From: Xylaria sp. FL1777 | Taxonomy: Eukaryota; Ascomycota; Sordariomycetes; Xylariales; Xylariaceae | Direction of reading: 5' to 3' | NCBI GenBank assembly: GCA_022578965.1 | Contig: MU400780.1 | Coordinates: 1-45,186 of the forward strand | Length of the DNA stretch: 45,186 bases | Shown: piece after piece, positions 24,941 through 38,938 of the stretch | Position numbering within the stretch: position 1 is the first letter of the stretch | Layout of the letters: each line of letters starts with the position of its first letter | Made by a program: the position numbers and the translations under genes | Notes under the pieces: generated by a model | The model's database searches: none | What the model was told of the DNA's origin: nothing | Seen by the model: the letters and a program-made list of their open reading frames with translations, nothing else

Positions 24941-25113
24941 ATTAATTAATTAATTAATTAATTAATTTACTTTAACGTTAAATATAAAGCTTTAGCTACT
25001 TTATATACTTTTTAAAAGGTTTTAAATATAGCAAACTTTATTTATAATATAGTAAAATATATTAGTACAAAAGGTTTAGTTGATTAATTAACTAATTAAT
25101 TAAGTAATTAATT
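24941..25113. repeat. Two TTAA-type microsatellite tracts
   Basis: ATTA tetranucleotide repeats occupy 24941-24967, and a second, less perfect TTAATTAA tract sits at about 25083-25113. The intervening 115 bases show no repeat. Confidence 0.8.
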
Positions 25114-25636
25114 GGTTTAACTAATATATATAGTGTATTGCTACTAAATATAATGCTATTTTATGCTTTTAAAAGCTTTATTATTTTAATGCTTGTAATT
25201 ATTACAACTTAATTTTTTAAGCTAAAAACTATTAGTTTTTTATTTAGTATGCAGATTATTTAGCAAATAGTTAACATATTATAAAATTTTAATTATTTTA
25301 TATTTTTTTTTCTTTTATATTAATAAATTTGTTTTTTAATTTAGTTTTTATGTTTATATTATTTAACTTATTTATTAATGCTTAGCAATTAACAAAAAAG
25401 CGGGTATTTAAAAAAACATTTAGCTTTATACTGCTAAGCAACTGTATGCTATTTAAATTAGTAAACTTTAATAATTAAACATATATAAATAAAAATCTTT
25501 TGCTGCTTTTTTTTTTATTGTTAGTTTTTTTGCTACTATTTGCTGTTTTATTTAAACATAAAGTAACTTTAAAAAACGTTTTTTCTTAAGCTTTATACTT
25601 AGTTATAGCTAAGCTAGTTATATAAGCTATGCTTGT
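25114..25636. other. AT-rich decayed DNA, no gene seen
   Basis: Downstream (minus-strand sense) of the long open frame. The same frame continued past its stop soon meets many further stops. Confidence 0.5.
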
Positions 25637-26017
25637 TTAGCTAAAAATAACAAGCAATTTAATAACCTTTAGTACTTTTACTTTTTGTTTTTTAAAACTA
25701 GAAAACAGTAATATAATACTACTTTTTAAAGCTAAATAATATATTGTTTTATTATTTACTTTTTTAATAAAAACATAAGCAAGCAGTTTTATATAAAAAT
25801 AAACACTTAGCGCTAAGCAAATATATGTTGCTATAAAAAACAAAATAAACCTTTCTGCTAAAAATTTACTTCTATTTATTATATTTAAACTAGAATAAAT
25901 GTTAGTTGTTATAATAATTAGCATTTCTTTACTAAATAAATTATAAGCTAAAATAACTAAGTTAAATCTTATGTTTTTATAAAAACTTTTTTTTTTTTTT
26001 TTATTACTTGCATTTAT
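25637..26017 (-). pseudogene. 126-codon stop-free frame, hydrophobic, family unknown
   Basis: On the minus strand the frame is open from just after a stop at 26018-26020 to a stop at 25637, 126 codons, with an internal ATG at 25922-25924 that would give 95 residues. With stops at about one in ten codons elsewhere, this is the longest open run I found. The 95-residue reading has a hydrophobic centre (a Phe/Ile/Leu/Ala/Tyr-rich stretch at about residues 27-52) and a Lys-rich C-terminal third. The upstream part includes a poly-Lys run from an A-tract. It may be the best-preserved piece of a decayed gene or a chance survival. A hydrophobic profile is expected of any RIP-decayed frame, so a membrane protein is not claimed. 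Confidence 0.35.
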
Positions 26018-26020
26018 TTA

Positions 26021-29000
26021 TGCATATAAGTGTTTTTAAACCTTAATAAAGTATTTTATTATTAGTATACTTAGCTTATGTTTTAACAAGAAAATAAATA
26101 AAAATAAAGCATAGTTATTATATTATAAAAACAACTATGCTGCTTTAAAGTTAACAATATGCTGCAGCTTATTATTACATATAATAAGTCAAAATTTATT
26201 AATAGGCCTAAAATGAAGCAATAAAAAGTTATTTGTTGCTTAAGCATTTAATATATTTTAGTTTTTTTTAGTTTAAGTTTTAAAGCAAAATTAATTTAAA
26301 AAACTACGCAATTGCATATTGCTTTATGTTTTTATTTGCTGTTTTAAGCAAACTAATTCTATAATGTTTTTTATTAATGCTAAGCTTTTAGCTTTTTTAA
26401 TAGCGCAAGTAATTTAAGCAATTATTGCTTTTTTATTATTATTACTTATAATTTTAATAGCTTTATAAGTAATATAATTTTTATGTTTATTATTTATATT
26501 TTATGTATGTTAATTGCTAAAATTATAATTGTTGCTTTTTAAGTTTTATTATTAGCATTTTTTTTATTTTTTATGCGTTAAGTACTTATTTAAAGTATAG
26601 CTATATATTGCTTATATAAAAGCTATTAAATTTATTAAACCTTTAGCTAACAATATGCTATTTATTAAAAAAAACTAAGCAAAGTTGCTAGCTATAAAAA
26701 TATATAAAAAGCTACTAAATTGTTTTTTGTTTTTTATATTATAGTTTTTATATATAGCTTTTTTAACTTAAAATAAAAGTTTAGCTAAAATTATGCTAAT
26801 TTTATTAATAATAAAAACAAGCTTATTTTGCTATAGTTATATAATATTTTTATTTCTTAATGTTAAACTTTAAAAAGTTTGTTTATTACGTACTTTAAAC
26901 TTTATTGCTAAATGTATTATAATGCTATTAATATTTGCTGCTACGCTTTTAATAAAAGCAGTAATTAATATTTTGTTTTCTTTTTTTAACTAAAAAAACA
27001 CTTTATATATAGCTTAAATAACAATAGATTTTTTAGTGCTGCTTTGTTTTTTTAAGAAATTAATAGTAATAAGTAGTTTTAATATATTTTTTTGTACTAC
27101 GTTAGCATTAAAGTTAAGCTTTTAGCACACAAGCAAAACTGCTTTACTTTGTTTTGTATTTAAACCTTTTTTTGCACATATTATATAGCTAATAATGCAG
27201 TATTTTATTAAAGGAAAATATTTAACAAAAGTAGTATTGCTTTTAAAATTATTTAATGCTAATATTTAAAAATACTATTAGTTTTAGTTAAACTTAAAAC
27301 TTAGTATTATAAACTTACTTTTTTTAACTAGGTTTTTATAGTTATATATATAACTTAGCTTTTTTAAAACAATATACTTATTTTTTTTTTTAATATAGTT
27401 TTTTAAAATTGCTAATTTAAGTTGTACTAGTTATATTAATATAACGCTAATTTGTTTAGCTAATATAACATTATTACTATTTTTACTATTTTTTATCTAG
27501 TTAAAAATATTTGTTTAATTTTTAGTAAATATATTAAAACGCGCATTTTTAACGTTTTTAATGTTTGCTTGCTAAATAAGTTATTTAAAGTTATTTAATA
27601 TATCAAGTAGCTTATTTACTTTTTTAAGTAATTATTTAAACCAATTAAAATTATACCATAAAAAATGCAAAGATTTCTTTAGCTAGTTTTTTTCTACGTT
27701 TATTAGTTGCTAATTATTATTAAATAATAAATTATTATTATTTATTAAATTAGCTTGTTGATTTTTTTATGCTTTAGCATTTTTTGCTGCTTTTTTTTTT
27801 AACTTTTTTAGCTAATCTAAATTTTTAACTTTAAATAAAAGCTTGCTATTTAATTAAGCACAATAATAATCTTAAAGTTTAAAAGCAAGCATTTTAATTA
27901 AAGTACTAAAATAATGCTATAAAACAAATAATAAAAGCTTTAGTATAGCGCTTTAATTTAAATTGTTTGTATTTATGCTGTTAATAAGTTGTTTACTAAA
28001 AACTAAAATTTGCTTTTTATTAACAAGCTTTTAAACTATTTTTTTAAAAAAAAAAATATTTTTATTTATTAAAAAATAATGTAGTAATAATTCTTTTTTT
28101 AGTTTTTTTGTAAAATAAAAGCTGCTTATATAATCGTACAAACATATGTTTTAAAGCATTGTTTTTTTATGTATATAGACTTGCATATAAAAAAAAACCT
28201 AACTTTTTTTGCTTAATAAATTTAATAATAGCTAAATAGCATTAAAACTAAAGCAATTAATTATGCACTATAAAAGAACTTTTAGTACGTAAGTATAAAA
28301 GTAATTAAAGTTAACTATAGCTTAGTTTTTTATAAATAAATAATAGTTTAGCATTTTAAGCAAATTAGCACAAATTTTAACAGCTAAAAGCTTTTAAGCA
28401 GTTGCTAGCTTATTAAAAAATAAAGCTATAAACCTGCGGAAAATTATGTTAGCTTTATTATTTGTTATAAAAAATAGCATAATAAAATTGCTTTTTATTT
28501 TTTTTATGTTTTTTTTATAAGGTTGTTTTTATTAATATTATGCTATTTAATTTAGGATTTTTTTTGCAAACATTATAAGTTTATAATGTTTAATTAGCGC
28601 TTTTATTATATAATTTAACACATAATATATAATAAAAAAAGTTCGAAAGCATTTTTGTAAAAATGTAAAGTTATAATTGCATTAAAATATTAATGTTATA
28701 ATTAAATTAGTTTTGCTAATACGCAAATAGTTCTTTTTAATTTTAACGAAGCTATTTTTAGTTATATATGTTACTTTTATTAACGTTTAAAAATAGCTAA
28801 ATTAACAAGCTGTTTTTTTATGTAGTTTTTTTTAACAAGTGTTTATATAAGCGTAGCAGTTATTACAAGCGTTTAAAAAAGCATGCTGCTATTTTATATA
28901 TAACATTAATAATGTTTTATTAAACTAGAAATGCTTTAATATATTTAAAACGTTAATATAAATAATAGCATAGCTAACATTATTAATTAAATTGTTATTT

Positions 29001-32000
29001 AAACATTATTTTTTTTATTAGTATTTTAAATTTTAATTATTTAGTAAGCATAGCGCACTTTGTTAAAAAAAAAATTTATATAGCTAATAATGCGCTTTTT
29101 TAGGCCCAAAATCTTATTAATAGCTAAATTATTAGTTAGTTTATATATTGTAGTATTGCTAGCTAGTTATAATATTTTATACAAATAAAAGCTCTTTTAA
29201 CTATTACTTTTTATTACATTATAATATGCAGCAACTTTATTAAATGTTTTAGCTTTTACTACGTTTTTAATAAATATATTTATATATATTTAGAACATTT
29301 AAGCAGCAGTTATAAAATCTTAATATATAGTTCTAGCAAATTTAAGGCTTTATTAATTATTATTAAAGCTTATTTAGTACTTATTTAGTGCTTTAGCTTA
29401 TGCTAAGTTTTTAAAAAGCGCTATTTTAAAAATTATAAAGCTGCTTTAATCTTTAAAATTAATAATAAACCAAATTATAAGTAAGCTATGCATAACAATT
29501 AGTAATTATAATTAACTTTTAAAAATATTTTTCTATTTGTAAAAGTAAAGCTATTTATACTTAATTAATTAAACATTTTTTAATATAGTTTTAATATATA
29601 AATTGCTATAATATTTATAATAGCAAACAAAGTGCTTTTTAGCATTTAAATTTGCTAGGCTTAAAAAGCAGCATGCTTTTTAAACTGCAGCTTATACGTT
29701 TTATTTAATTAAGGCCTTTAAAATAAAAGTGCTATTATCTCGAATTTTATTATTTATAAGTAAAAATAAAAAGAAAAAATTTGCTATATAGCAACTTTTA
29801 TATTACAAAAAATAACATTAAACTTAAACGTTTTAGCTAACGCTAATATTATAAGCATAAATATTATTTTTAATAGCAAAAGCGTTTTTGTGCTTTTTTT
29901 CCTTATATAAAAAAAGATGCAAAAATGCTTTTAAGTAAAAATTTCTATTAAAGCAGTTAACAAAGCTAATATATTACTATATTTCGAAATACTTTATACT
30001 ATTAACTTTAGCAAAATTAATAGTTTTTGCTATAAAACAAGCAATATTAATACTACTTTTAAATAAAGTAGCGCTACAAAAACTTATATTTAATATAGTT
30101 CTTTTAATCTTTAAAATAGCATTTTTATTAATATTAGTTCTTTAAATATCTTTGTTTTTATTAAATACTGCAAATATATTAAACCTTATTAAATTATTTC
30201 GTTTTATTAAGCTAAGCTACTACTGCTATTTAGTGCTAAAAACATATTAAAAGCTTTATAGTTGCTTAATTAGTATATTAAAAATAAAGTTTTAATTAAT
30301 TATATAGTTTGCTTAAGCAATGTTAAGATTTTTTTTAGCAGAAATATATATTTTATTTATTAATAATAGTAGTATATTATTAACTAAAAAACTAGCTAAT
30401 GCTGCATTATTAATAAAAATATTTATATATAATAAATTATTAACTTTTAATTAAGCTAAAGCATTTATAACTTATTAATAATATATATATAATAAATCTT
30501 TAATATTTTATAGTTTAAGCTTTATAATATTTATTTAAAAAACTTAAACAATATTACGCAAACTAAAAACTATATAAAGCAAAGCAGTAATAATATATAA
30601 AACATTTTATTTTTAAACTATAATTTGTTTTTTTAATTAGCAATAAGCATTTGCTAGTTGTTTTTAATCTTTAGCATAAAACTTAATAATATATTCGTAT
30701 AAAATATGCAGAAAAATTAATTATTTTTTTATAAAACTAAAACAACGTAGCTTTTTAAAATATTAATAAAAATAACCTATATTAAAATAATTAGCTATAG
30801 CATACTTTAGCATTTATTTAGCATTAATAAATCTAATGCAAAATAAATATATTTATATAAGCTGCTCCTTGGTTTTTATAGTACGTAAAAAACATAAGCA
30901 ACATTAAATAACCTTTGCAAAATTCTTATTTTAGTTTAAATCGGTATTACTAACTTAGTTAATTTAACGCATTAAATTATTGCATAAATATTATTAGCAA
31001 ATAACGCAGAAATTAAAGGAAAAATAAGTATTACTTATAGCATTTTATACACGTTAAATAATCTTTGCTTAACAGTTAAGTTAAACTAATTTATACTAAT
31101 TAAAACTAATATTAAATAGTTTATAATGTTTATATTTTTTTTTTATAGCATTTATATATTAAAACAAAACTTTAGTTTTTTTATAAGTAACTTTAACAAA
31201 AAGTTATGCTATAAAATAGTTATTATATAAAACTTTACAAAAAAATTGTTTTAAGATTAAACATATTAAGTTTTAATATTGTTTTATTTAATATAGTAAT
31301 TACTAATAATTTAAAGTTTTTTTAACTAATATTGTTTTTTAAAGCAAAATAAAATATTATATAATAATAAAGAAACAAGTTTAGCAATAAAAAAGTTAAG
31401 GTTATATTAAACGTTATTAATAAATTAAACAAAGAAAAACTTTTAGCTATAAGAAATAAAAATAGCATAAAACGTATTTGTTTTTGTAGTTTAAAACTTA
31501 CAAACAAAACAAATTTGTTTAATTAATTCTAAAAAATTAAATAACTAGTAAGCTATGCTACAAAATTAAAAGTATTTAAAGTTTGTTTTTTTATATTAAT
31601 AATTTATGTACTAGCAAATCTAGAAATATTAAAAACTTATATTTTAGGTAAACTATTATAAAAGTGTTTATAAATTATTATGTTGCAATAAGTTATTAAA
31701 CCGGAAAAAGTCCAAAGTTTAAACAACAAAAATATTATAACTAGTTTTTTAGCAAAGCATTATACTAGTTATATAAGTAATAGTTAAGTTAATATTATAT
31801 AATAAGAAAAAAAAACGGTTATATATTAATTATTTCTGTTAAAAATTAAGTATAATATAAATTATTTTTATATAGTATTTTTATAGTTTTTATTACTTAT
31901 AAAAAATACGCTAAGTTTAATAGTGCTAATATTTTAATTTAAAATAGCTATAATATAACACTAAACTAAGTTTAAAAATGCAATAATTATTTAAATTATG

Positions 32001-32639
32001 TTTAAATAGTTAAGCTATAGAATTTTAGTATTTAAGCAATAAACCTAAAAGTAAGCAACGTTTAAATTTAAACGGAAAAATATTTGTTAGCGTAGTTCTA
32101 AATTCTTTTAAAAAACCTAGTTTAATTTATAGCTTTGTATGCCTTTATATCCAGAATAATTTATTAGCTATTTATTGCTTTATAAAACCCTTTATATTAT
32201 ATAATAATATAAAGCACAAATATATAAAAATAAACAAGTTTTAATAAAACTATATTTTAACCTTTTTTAAACGTAAAGTAATACTTATGTTTTTTTAACT
32301 TTACTATTAAAATATTTAATATAAAATATATAACTACTTAATAATATTTAAATAATAGCAATTATTTATTTAAACTTTTTAAAATACTAGCTAAATAAAA
32401 TTATTTATATTAATGTAATTAATTATATAACTAATTAACTATTGCTTAATTAAGTATAACATTTTACATAATTTTATTGCTAATAATATATAAATAAAAT
32501 AACCTTTAAAACTATTTAATTAAACTTTATACTTTTTTTATGTTTTAATTGTTATTATAGCTTTTAAAGGCCTAACTTTAGTTATAAAAAAAGCTTAAAA
32601 AATAAAACTATTTGTAACTCTTAATGCAGATTTTTTAAC
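26021..32639. other. AT-rich decayed DNA, no gene seen
   Basis: More than 6 kb with dense stops in the frames checked and no recognisable repeat. A 61-codon minus-strand frame at 31322-31507 is Leu/Phe-rich with no motif and is not called a gene. The plus strand is T-rich at about 26-27.8 kb. Confidence 0.45.
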
Positions 32640-32830
32640 CTAAATACTAGAATTAATTTAGTTTTAACCTGTTGTTTTTTTAAACCCAGAATCTACTAGA
32701 TATACTTTTAGTATTATAATAATATATGCTAATACTAATCCTATGCTTAAAATCCCTAAAAATAACATAGTTAATAAATTATATTTAGTATAGCATAGTT
32801 TTGTAGCTTTTAGATTTTCTAAATTAAAAA
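32640..32830. other. Less-mutated patch
   Basis: This stretch retains several cytosines after pyrimidines (AACCTG, AACCCAGAATCTAC, ATCCTATG, AATCCCTAA), the context mostly lost elsewhere. It may be younger or unique DNA that escaped mutation. No gene is visible. Confidence 0.4.
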
Positions 32831-32884
32831 AATAAAAAACAATAAAAAGGTGCTAATTTATTTCTAAACAATAAATAAGTAATA

Positions 32885-33232
32885 AAAAATTTAATGCTTT
32901 TTGTTTTATTGTTATAATAAAACTACAAAATAGCACGCGCTGCTAAATATAAAACTACAAAATAGCACGCGTTACTAAATAAAATAAAGCTATAAAATAA
33001 CATATATTATTAAGTATAAAATTATAATATAGCATATGCTAATAATGCTTAATGTTTATAGTTAAATTTCCTAAAAAAAAAAAAAAAAAATTAATGCTTT
33101 CTGTTTTATTGTTTTAATATACTTATATATTACTAATGCTTAGTTTAATGTTTAAAAGTTAATTTCTTAGTAAAATAATACTATAAAATAACACGTATTA
33201 TTTATGCATTATGTTTATAGTTAAATCTTAAT
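32885..33232 (+). repeat. Nested tandem repeat with a CpG-keeping 32-bp unit
   Basis: Two near-identical 32-bp units (32917-32948 and 32949-32980) each contain ACAAAATAGCACGCG, followed by two decayed versions (about 32981-33015 and 33016-33048) in which the CACGCG becomes CATAT-like. The surrounding block, beginning TTAATGCTTT.TGTTTTATTG at 32891 and ending near GTTTATAGTTAAAT, is repeated in shorter form from 33091 to 33232, after an A18 run (33073-33090). CpG pairs are scarce in the window, yet units 1 and 2 keep two each. Confidence 0.75.
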
Positions 33233-36200
33233 TATATATTATATAATACTAAATCTATAAGTTTTAATAAAAAGAAAATCTTAAGGTTTATAAACCTATA
33301 AAAGCTATTACAACATATTTTTATATAGTAATAAATTTTACTAATAGTTTAATTTATTTACTTTATATAAGCTTTTTAAATAATAGTGGCATAAGTATTA
33401 TTGCTTTATTTTATTTTTTTCTGTTTTTTTTTTGTTTATTTTTGTTAGTTTTGTTTTAGGTTATAGTTTTTACCTTTTAAGTCGGTTACTTTTTATACAA
33501 TTATATTATAGCATTTATAAGTATTTATTGCTTAATTATACTTTTAAAAATAGCTTAACACTGCATAACTAATTTTATAAATCTATATAAAGTATTCTTA
33601 AAATAATTAATCAAGCTAATAACCAGTGAACTAAACTATTATAAAGCTTTATTAATATATGTAGCAATTTTAACACTTAATAATAAATTAAACTTAATTA
33701 AAAATATTTATTTGATTTAAAACTAAAACGTTATAAGTAGCTTAATAATAACTAATGCTTTAGCTTTATAAAAAGTAAAATATTATGCATAATTAGTACT
33801 TTTACTATAGTTTATATTTTAATTTCTTTTTAGTTGCTTAAAAATCTAAAAAGGTAGTTTAATGTTTTTTTACTAGGGTTTATAAAATATTATATTAAAG
33901 TTATAGCTTTTAAATCTTCTTAAAATCTATAAAACTAGTTTTACTAGTTTATTTGCTAAACTTTTAGCTTTATACTTAATATACCATGCTTAGCAGTTTT
34001 AAAATATAATTTTTAGTATGCTTTTATTTCTTTAACAAGTATTATACGCATATATATATATATATATATTTACATTAAACGGCTTTTTTAAAAATAACTA
34101 TACTATATAATAATTTCTTTATTGCTTTTTTTATACTTTTTATTATAGCTTTTATTTTTTTTTATTAAATATTTTAAACTTTATTATAAATTTAAAAGCA
34201 TAAATTTAACATAACTAATCTTTTCTTTTTATAAGTTACAACTATGTTTTACTATTTTCTTTATTTTTTACAATAGTAAACCAGTTTAATAACATAACTT
34301 ATAATATATAAAACTACTTAAACATAAAGTACAATATAAAACTTAAGTTTGCTAGCTACTTAAAAACAATTATTAGTTAATATAGTGCTTTAATATATAA
34401 TACTATTTCTGTTTAGTTAAATATGTACTAACGTGAAATAACTATAATAAGCAGCTTAACATATTATAATATGTTCTTTTTTGCTTATGTTAACTTTTGT
34501 TTTAAATAAATTACCTTAAAACCAATAAAAACACTATATTAGTAAATAATATCTTAAATTGTTTAGAAATTTTTATAAAACTTAGTATATTTATTTTTAG
34601 TATTAAACAAAACAATCTAAATTAGCATTAGCTTTTTGTAGTAATTATAACTAGTATTATAAATTATATACATATTTAACTTACTTAAAAATAAAAACAA
34701 AAAGCATTAATTTTCTTTTTTATTTGTTTTTTATAATATAACCCAAGAACTAAAAGTTTAGTTTTTGCTTTTACAGTTATTATTATTTTAACTAAAGTTA
34801 ATAAAAAACAATAAGTATTAATATTAGCTTTAATTTATATGCCTAGCTTAGCATAATATATTACTAAAAAAGTACTTAGTAATATAATTTGCTATTAATA
34901 CATTAACACAATAAATATTATTAATTTTACTAATTGTAATAAAAAAGACTTAAATATTAAAAATATAAACTTAATAACTTTTATTACTAGTAGAAATAAA
35001 AAAAACTTTATATTTTACATTATAGCTAATATAATTAAGTTTGCTAGTACTAAGGAGCTAAGTTTGCTATTTATAGCTAGTTTATTACTATTATATTACT
35101 AAAAGCATATTTAAAAACAATTAGCATTTATTACAGCATTAAAGCATACTAATATAACTATAACTACTATTAAAAAAAACATAGCTAACTTAAAAACTAA
35201 AACCTTGCTTTGCACCTTTTAAATTGCAAAATCTATTAATAAAAGCTTATTTACTATTTAGTTACCTATTATACTAATACTTTTTAAGCACTTTATTTCC
35301 AAAAATAAAAATATAATTAATGCTAAAACTAAAAGTGTTCTTTATATACTTTTTAATTAAAGCTTTACTAAAACAACAATATTAACAATAAATGCTTTAA
35401 ATATAACGCTATTTTTTAATATTACTAATATAAATACTCTAGCATTTTTAACTTAGTTTACTAATTTAAAAACAACTAATAGAAATAATATTAACCTTAA
35501 TTTAGCTCTAAATAAAAATAATAATAATAAAGCTATTATTTTTATGCATAATTTTTATAAAAGGGCTTATATAACTAACAAAAGTACAAAAAATAATATA
35601 TTGCTTATAATTATGTATTACTTAAAACGCAATATTCCAAAAGCCTATAAAAAAAAAGCAATAGTTAAAAAAAAGAAATAATAGATTTTTTTGTTATATT
35701 TTAGCATAAATTAATAAATGTTTTTTTTTTTAAGCTATAAGTTTTATTTTTTGCTTATTAAATTATATTAAAAAAAATTATAAAATCTTGTTATATATTA
35801 TTATTATAGCTATACTACTATTTACTTTATATAATATAATACTACTATTTACTTTTAACTTTGCTTTTGCTTATATTTACTTATATTTAGCTATATTTAC
35901 ATTAGTATATTTAACTTTTTATATAAGTCTTAAAACTATTCTTAAAATATATTTTATTATATATTTATTAAGTTAATAAAGCTAAACTATTATAATATAT
36001 ATCTTAAGTTATATAAAGCTTTAAAACAAATTAAAAAAAAAAAAATATTTATTTTTTTTAATTTGCTATTATATTATTAAAAATATGTTAAATATAAACA
36101 ATGCTATTAAATTAATGTTTTAAAATGTTAATCTTATTAAGCTTTTTAATAACCTTTTTTTTATTTTTTCTTTAGTTTTATATATATATTTTTGCTACTA

Positions 36201-36963
36201 CTAATACTATATTTTATATTATATAATTTTTTAAGTTGTTTAAAAACATTAAAAAAATATATAGCTAATAAAACTCATTTTTAGCTTTTTTTTTTATTGT
36301 TTGCTATTATACTTTAGTGCTTTGCTATGCTATATAAAGTAATAGTTTAAAAATTAGTTTTTATATTTAAGTATAGCTATATATTTACTTATAATAGTAA
36401 TCTTTAAGCAAGCAGCTATATATTTTGCTATAAATTTTACTAAAAGTTAAAAAAATAATATATAATAAAATTAATAAATAAAAAAAATAATAAGTATACT
36501 TTAATTTATTTTATTTAATTAAAACCTATATTTTTAAAACAATTATTGTTATATTAGGTGTAATATATACTATTGTTGTTAATTTTGCAACAATAGCGTT
36601 ATTTTATAACAATTACTTATATTAATAAAACTTATTATAGAACTACTAAATATAATAAAGCATATTAACTATATTTTTAGCTTACTTATTGTTTATTTGC
36701 GGCTGATTTTTTTACGCAAGCTTAAATAGCTATATTAGTTGTTTTTATTTAGCTAAGTTACTTACTTTTGTATACCTAAATATATTTTTATTCTTGCTTT
36801 TTTTTTTTTTTAGCTGTTATACATATATTTTACTTACTTTTTAGTACTTTTGTTTTATTTGCTTAAATAAAAAACTACAATAGTTCCGTTCTAATTTTTA
36901 CGTTTATATATAATCTTTAAAAAGCTATACATTAGCAACAAAGTTTAGCTTTTTTTATAGCAG
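33233..36963. other. AT-rich decayed DNA, no gene seen
   Basis: No gene. A (TA)n run lies at about 34050-34069. A 62-codon plus-strand frame at 35788-35976 is almost all Ile, Leu, Tyr and Phe with no motif and is treated as composition-driven. Confidence 0.5.
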
Positions 36964-37355
36964 TAATTATATTAGCTATTATATTTATATAACTTGCTGC
37001 TATTTTAAAATCGCGCAAAAATAATTAGCTATATATAAAAGATTTGTGCTATTAGCTATTAATATATAAAGCTTATAGCACTTAAGCTATAGCTTTTTTT
37101 GCTTTTTTTAAACGTTACTATAATGTATACTTTATTACAAAAATTATACGTTAAAATACTTCTTTTTTTAAAGCTTTAAAACTATAAGCTAAATAATAGC
37201 CCTACTTTTACGTTTTTTTGCTTAACTTTTAAACATAATAATTATAAACGCGTTTATTATTAAAAAGCATGTTATTTTAAGCAAACTTATTAATAACAAA
37301 CTTAAGCTAAAGCTTTTTTATATTATAAGCTAGCTTAATTTACTTAGTACACTAT
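36964..37355 (+). repeat. Direct repeat, copy 1 (pairs with 38939-39255)
   Basis: Aligns collinearly with 38939-39255: both begin near TAATTATATTAG, pass through AACTTGCTGCTATTTTAAAA, AAAGCTTTAAAACTATAAGC and CTTAACTTTTAAACATAAT, and end near TATAAGCTAGCTTAA. Differences are mainly transitions. Copy 1 carries about 75 extra bases (roughly 37035-37110). With copy 2 it brackets a 2.3-kb segment and could represent the LTRs of a decayed element, or a segmental duplication. Confidence 0.75.
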
Positions 37356-37917
37356 TAAAAATGTTTGTTTTTAAAGTAAAGTTAAGTTATAAAAAAATAG
37401 CTGCTAAGTTATAATTATAAATAAAAGCTTAATATTATTAATTTTTAACTTTTTTTAAGAAGTATTAAAAAAGAACTTATTTTTATATAGTAAATATTAA
37501 ACTATTTCTTTATAATTAAGCTTTTTTTATTTTGCTGCAACTTTAGTTCTTAATAAAATAACCTTTTTTAAAGTGCTTTATTTTTAAAGCATAGTAGCGC
37601 TTTTTTTTTTAAGTTTATTAAATGCTTTAGTACGTAAAGCATAATTTGCAGTTATTAAAAATATTTTAGTTTGCAAAATTAGCTACTTTTGCTTTTTTTT
37701 TTCTTTTTTTTTTTTTTAAGCGTTTTATTATTTAGGTTTTTGTTCTTTAAAATTACTAAAAAAGCACTTTTGCTTTTTTTGCTAGCTTTTTTTTTTTTAC
37801 TTGCTTTTTTTTTCTTTTTTTTTTCCCTTTTTTTGCTAATTACTTTTGTTGCTATTCTTAATACTAGTTTAATAGTTGCATTTATTAACTTATTTTGTTT
37901 GTTTTTTATTTAGTTAT
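37356..37917. other. T-rich tract between direct repeat 1 and the tandem array
   Basis: Contains long T runs (37690-37830) that create an apparent 74-codon Phe/Leu frame at 37689-37913. This is low-complexity sequence and is not called a gene. Confidence 0.6.
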
Positions 37918-38467
37918 TTAATAAAAAACTTTTAAGCTTAGCTACTTAATTTTAAATAAAAACAATAGCTAAAGATTTACTATTACTATTAAACAAACAA
38001 ATTACTTTAAGCATGCAAAACTTACTAAAAAATTTAAACTTTAAAATGCTTTTAATAAAAAACTTTTAAGCTTAGCTACTTAATTTTAAACAAAAATAAT
38101 AGCTAAAAACTTGCTATTATTATTAAATAAATCGCTTTAAATATATAAGATTTATTAAATAATTTAAACTTTAAGTTGCTTATATAAACAAAAGCTTATA
38201 ATTTGTTTAAAAAAAATTGCGCTAAATATAAAAAGCAAGTAAAACATAAAGTTTAATTAAGTTTATAAGTTTTTTTAAATAAAAACAATAGTTAAAAACC
38301 TGCTATTATTATTAAATAAATTACTTTAAGCGTATAAAACTTACTAAATAATTTAAACCTTAAGTTGCTTATATAAATAAAAGCTTATAATTTGTTTAAA
38401 AAAAATTACGCCAAATATAAAAAGCAAATAAAACGTAAAATTTAATTAAGTTTATAAGTTTTTTTTA
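37918..38467 (+). repeat. Tandem array with 133-bp and 190-bp spacing
   Basis: TTTAATAAAAAACTTTTAAG recurs at 37918 and 38051 (133 bp apart), followed each time by AGCTACTTAATTTTAAA and an AATAGCTAAA...CTATTA segment. From 38088 a longer unit repeats at 38278 (190 bp apart), both ending in a block with AAAGCTTATAATTTGTTT and AAGTTTATAAGTTTTTT. Three partial units in total; differences are mostly transitions. Confidence 0.8.
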
Positions 38468-38938
38468 TTAAAGCTATAACTATTTATAAAGCTAAAAAAA
38501 GGATTTATGCTAGTTTTAAACTTTTTTTTTATAAACGTTAAATTAGTAGTAAGTTTAATAGCTTAAAAATAATATTATATATTATAAGCAATACTTGTTT
38601 AAGCTTTATAGTTAAATATTTTGCTAAAAAATAATATAGCTAAAGTACTTATATTATTACTAAAAATAAAAACGTTTATAGCTTAAAAAGCTACTATAAT
38701 AATAAAAGTACTAATAACTATTTTTATAAAAGTATAGCTAAAAGCAGTAATATTTTCGTTATTTTTTTAAAGCGTTAGCATTATAGCTATAACTTTAGCT
38801 TTTTTTATAATAAAACGCTTATTAGAAGTTTTAGCATTATTGTTTAAACTATTGTTTTTATTATTATTAAAAAAGTTTAATAAAGCAAAAGCAGCTAGTA
38901 TAGTATATTTGCAGCTTTATACTTTAGTATTAAATGTT
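38468..38938. other. AT-rich decayed DNA between tandem array and direct repeat 2
   Basis: No repeat, gene or motif seen. Confidence 0.55.

Noticed and set aside
31322..31507. 61-codon minus-strand open frame
   Set aside because: Leu/Phe-rich, no motif, and short enough to arise by chance.
35788..35976. 62-codon plus-strand open frame
   Set aside because: Almost entirely Ile, Leu, Tyr, Phe and Thr from TTA/ATA/TAT runs; composition-driven.
37689..37913. 74-codon plus-strand open frame
   Set aside because: Produced by long T runs, giving Phe/Leu homopolymers; low-complexity sequence with no motif.
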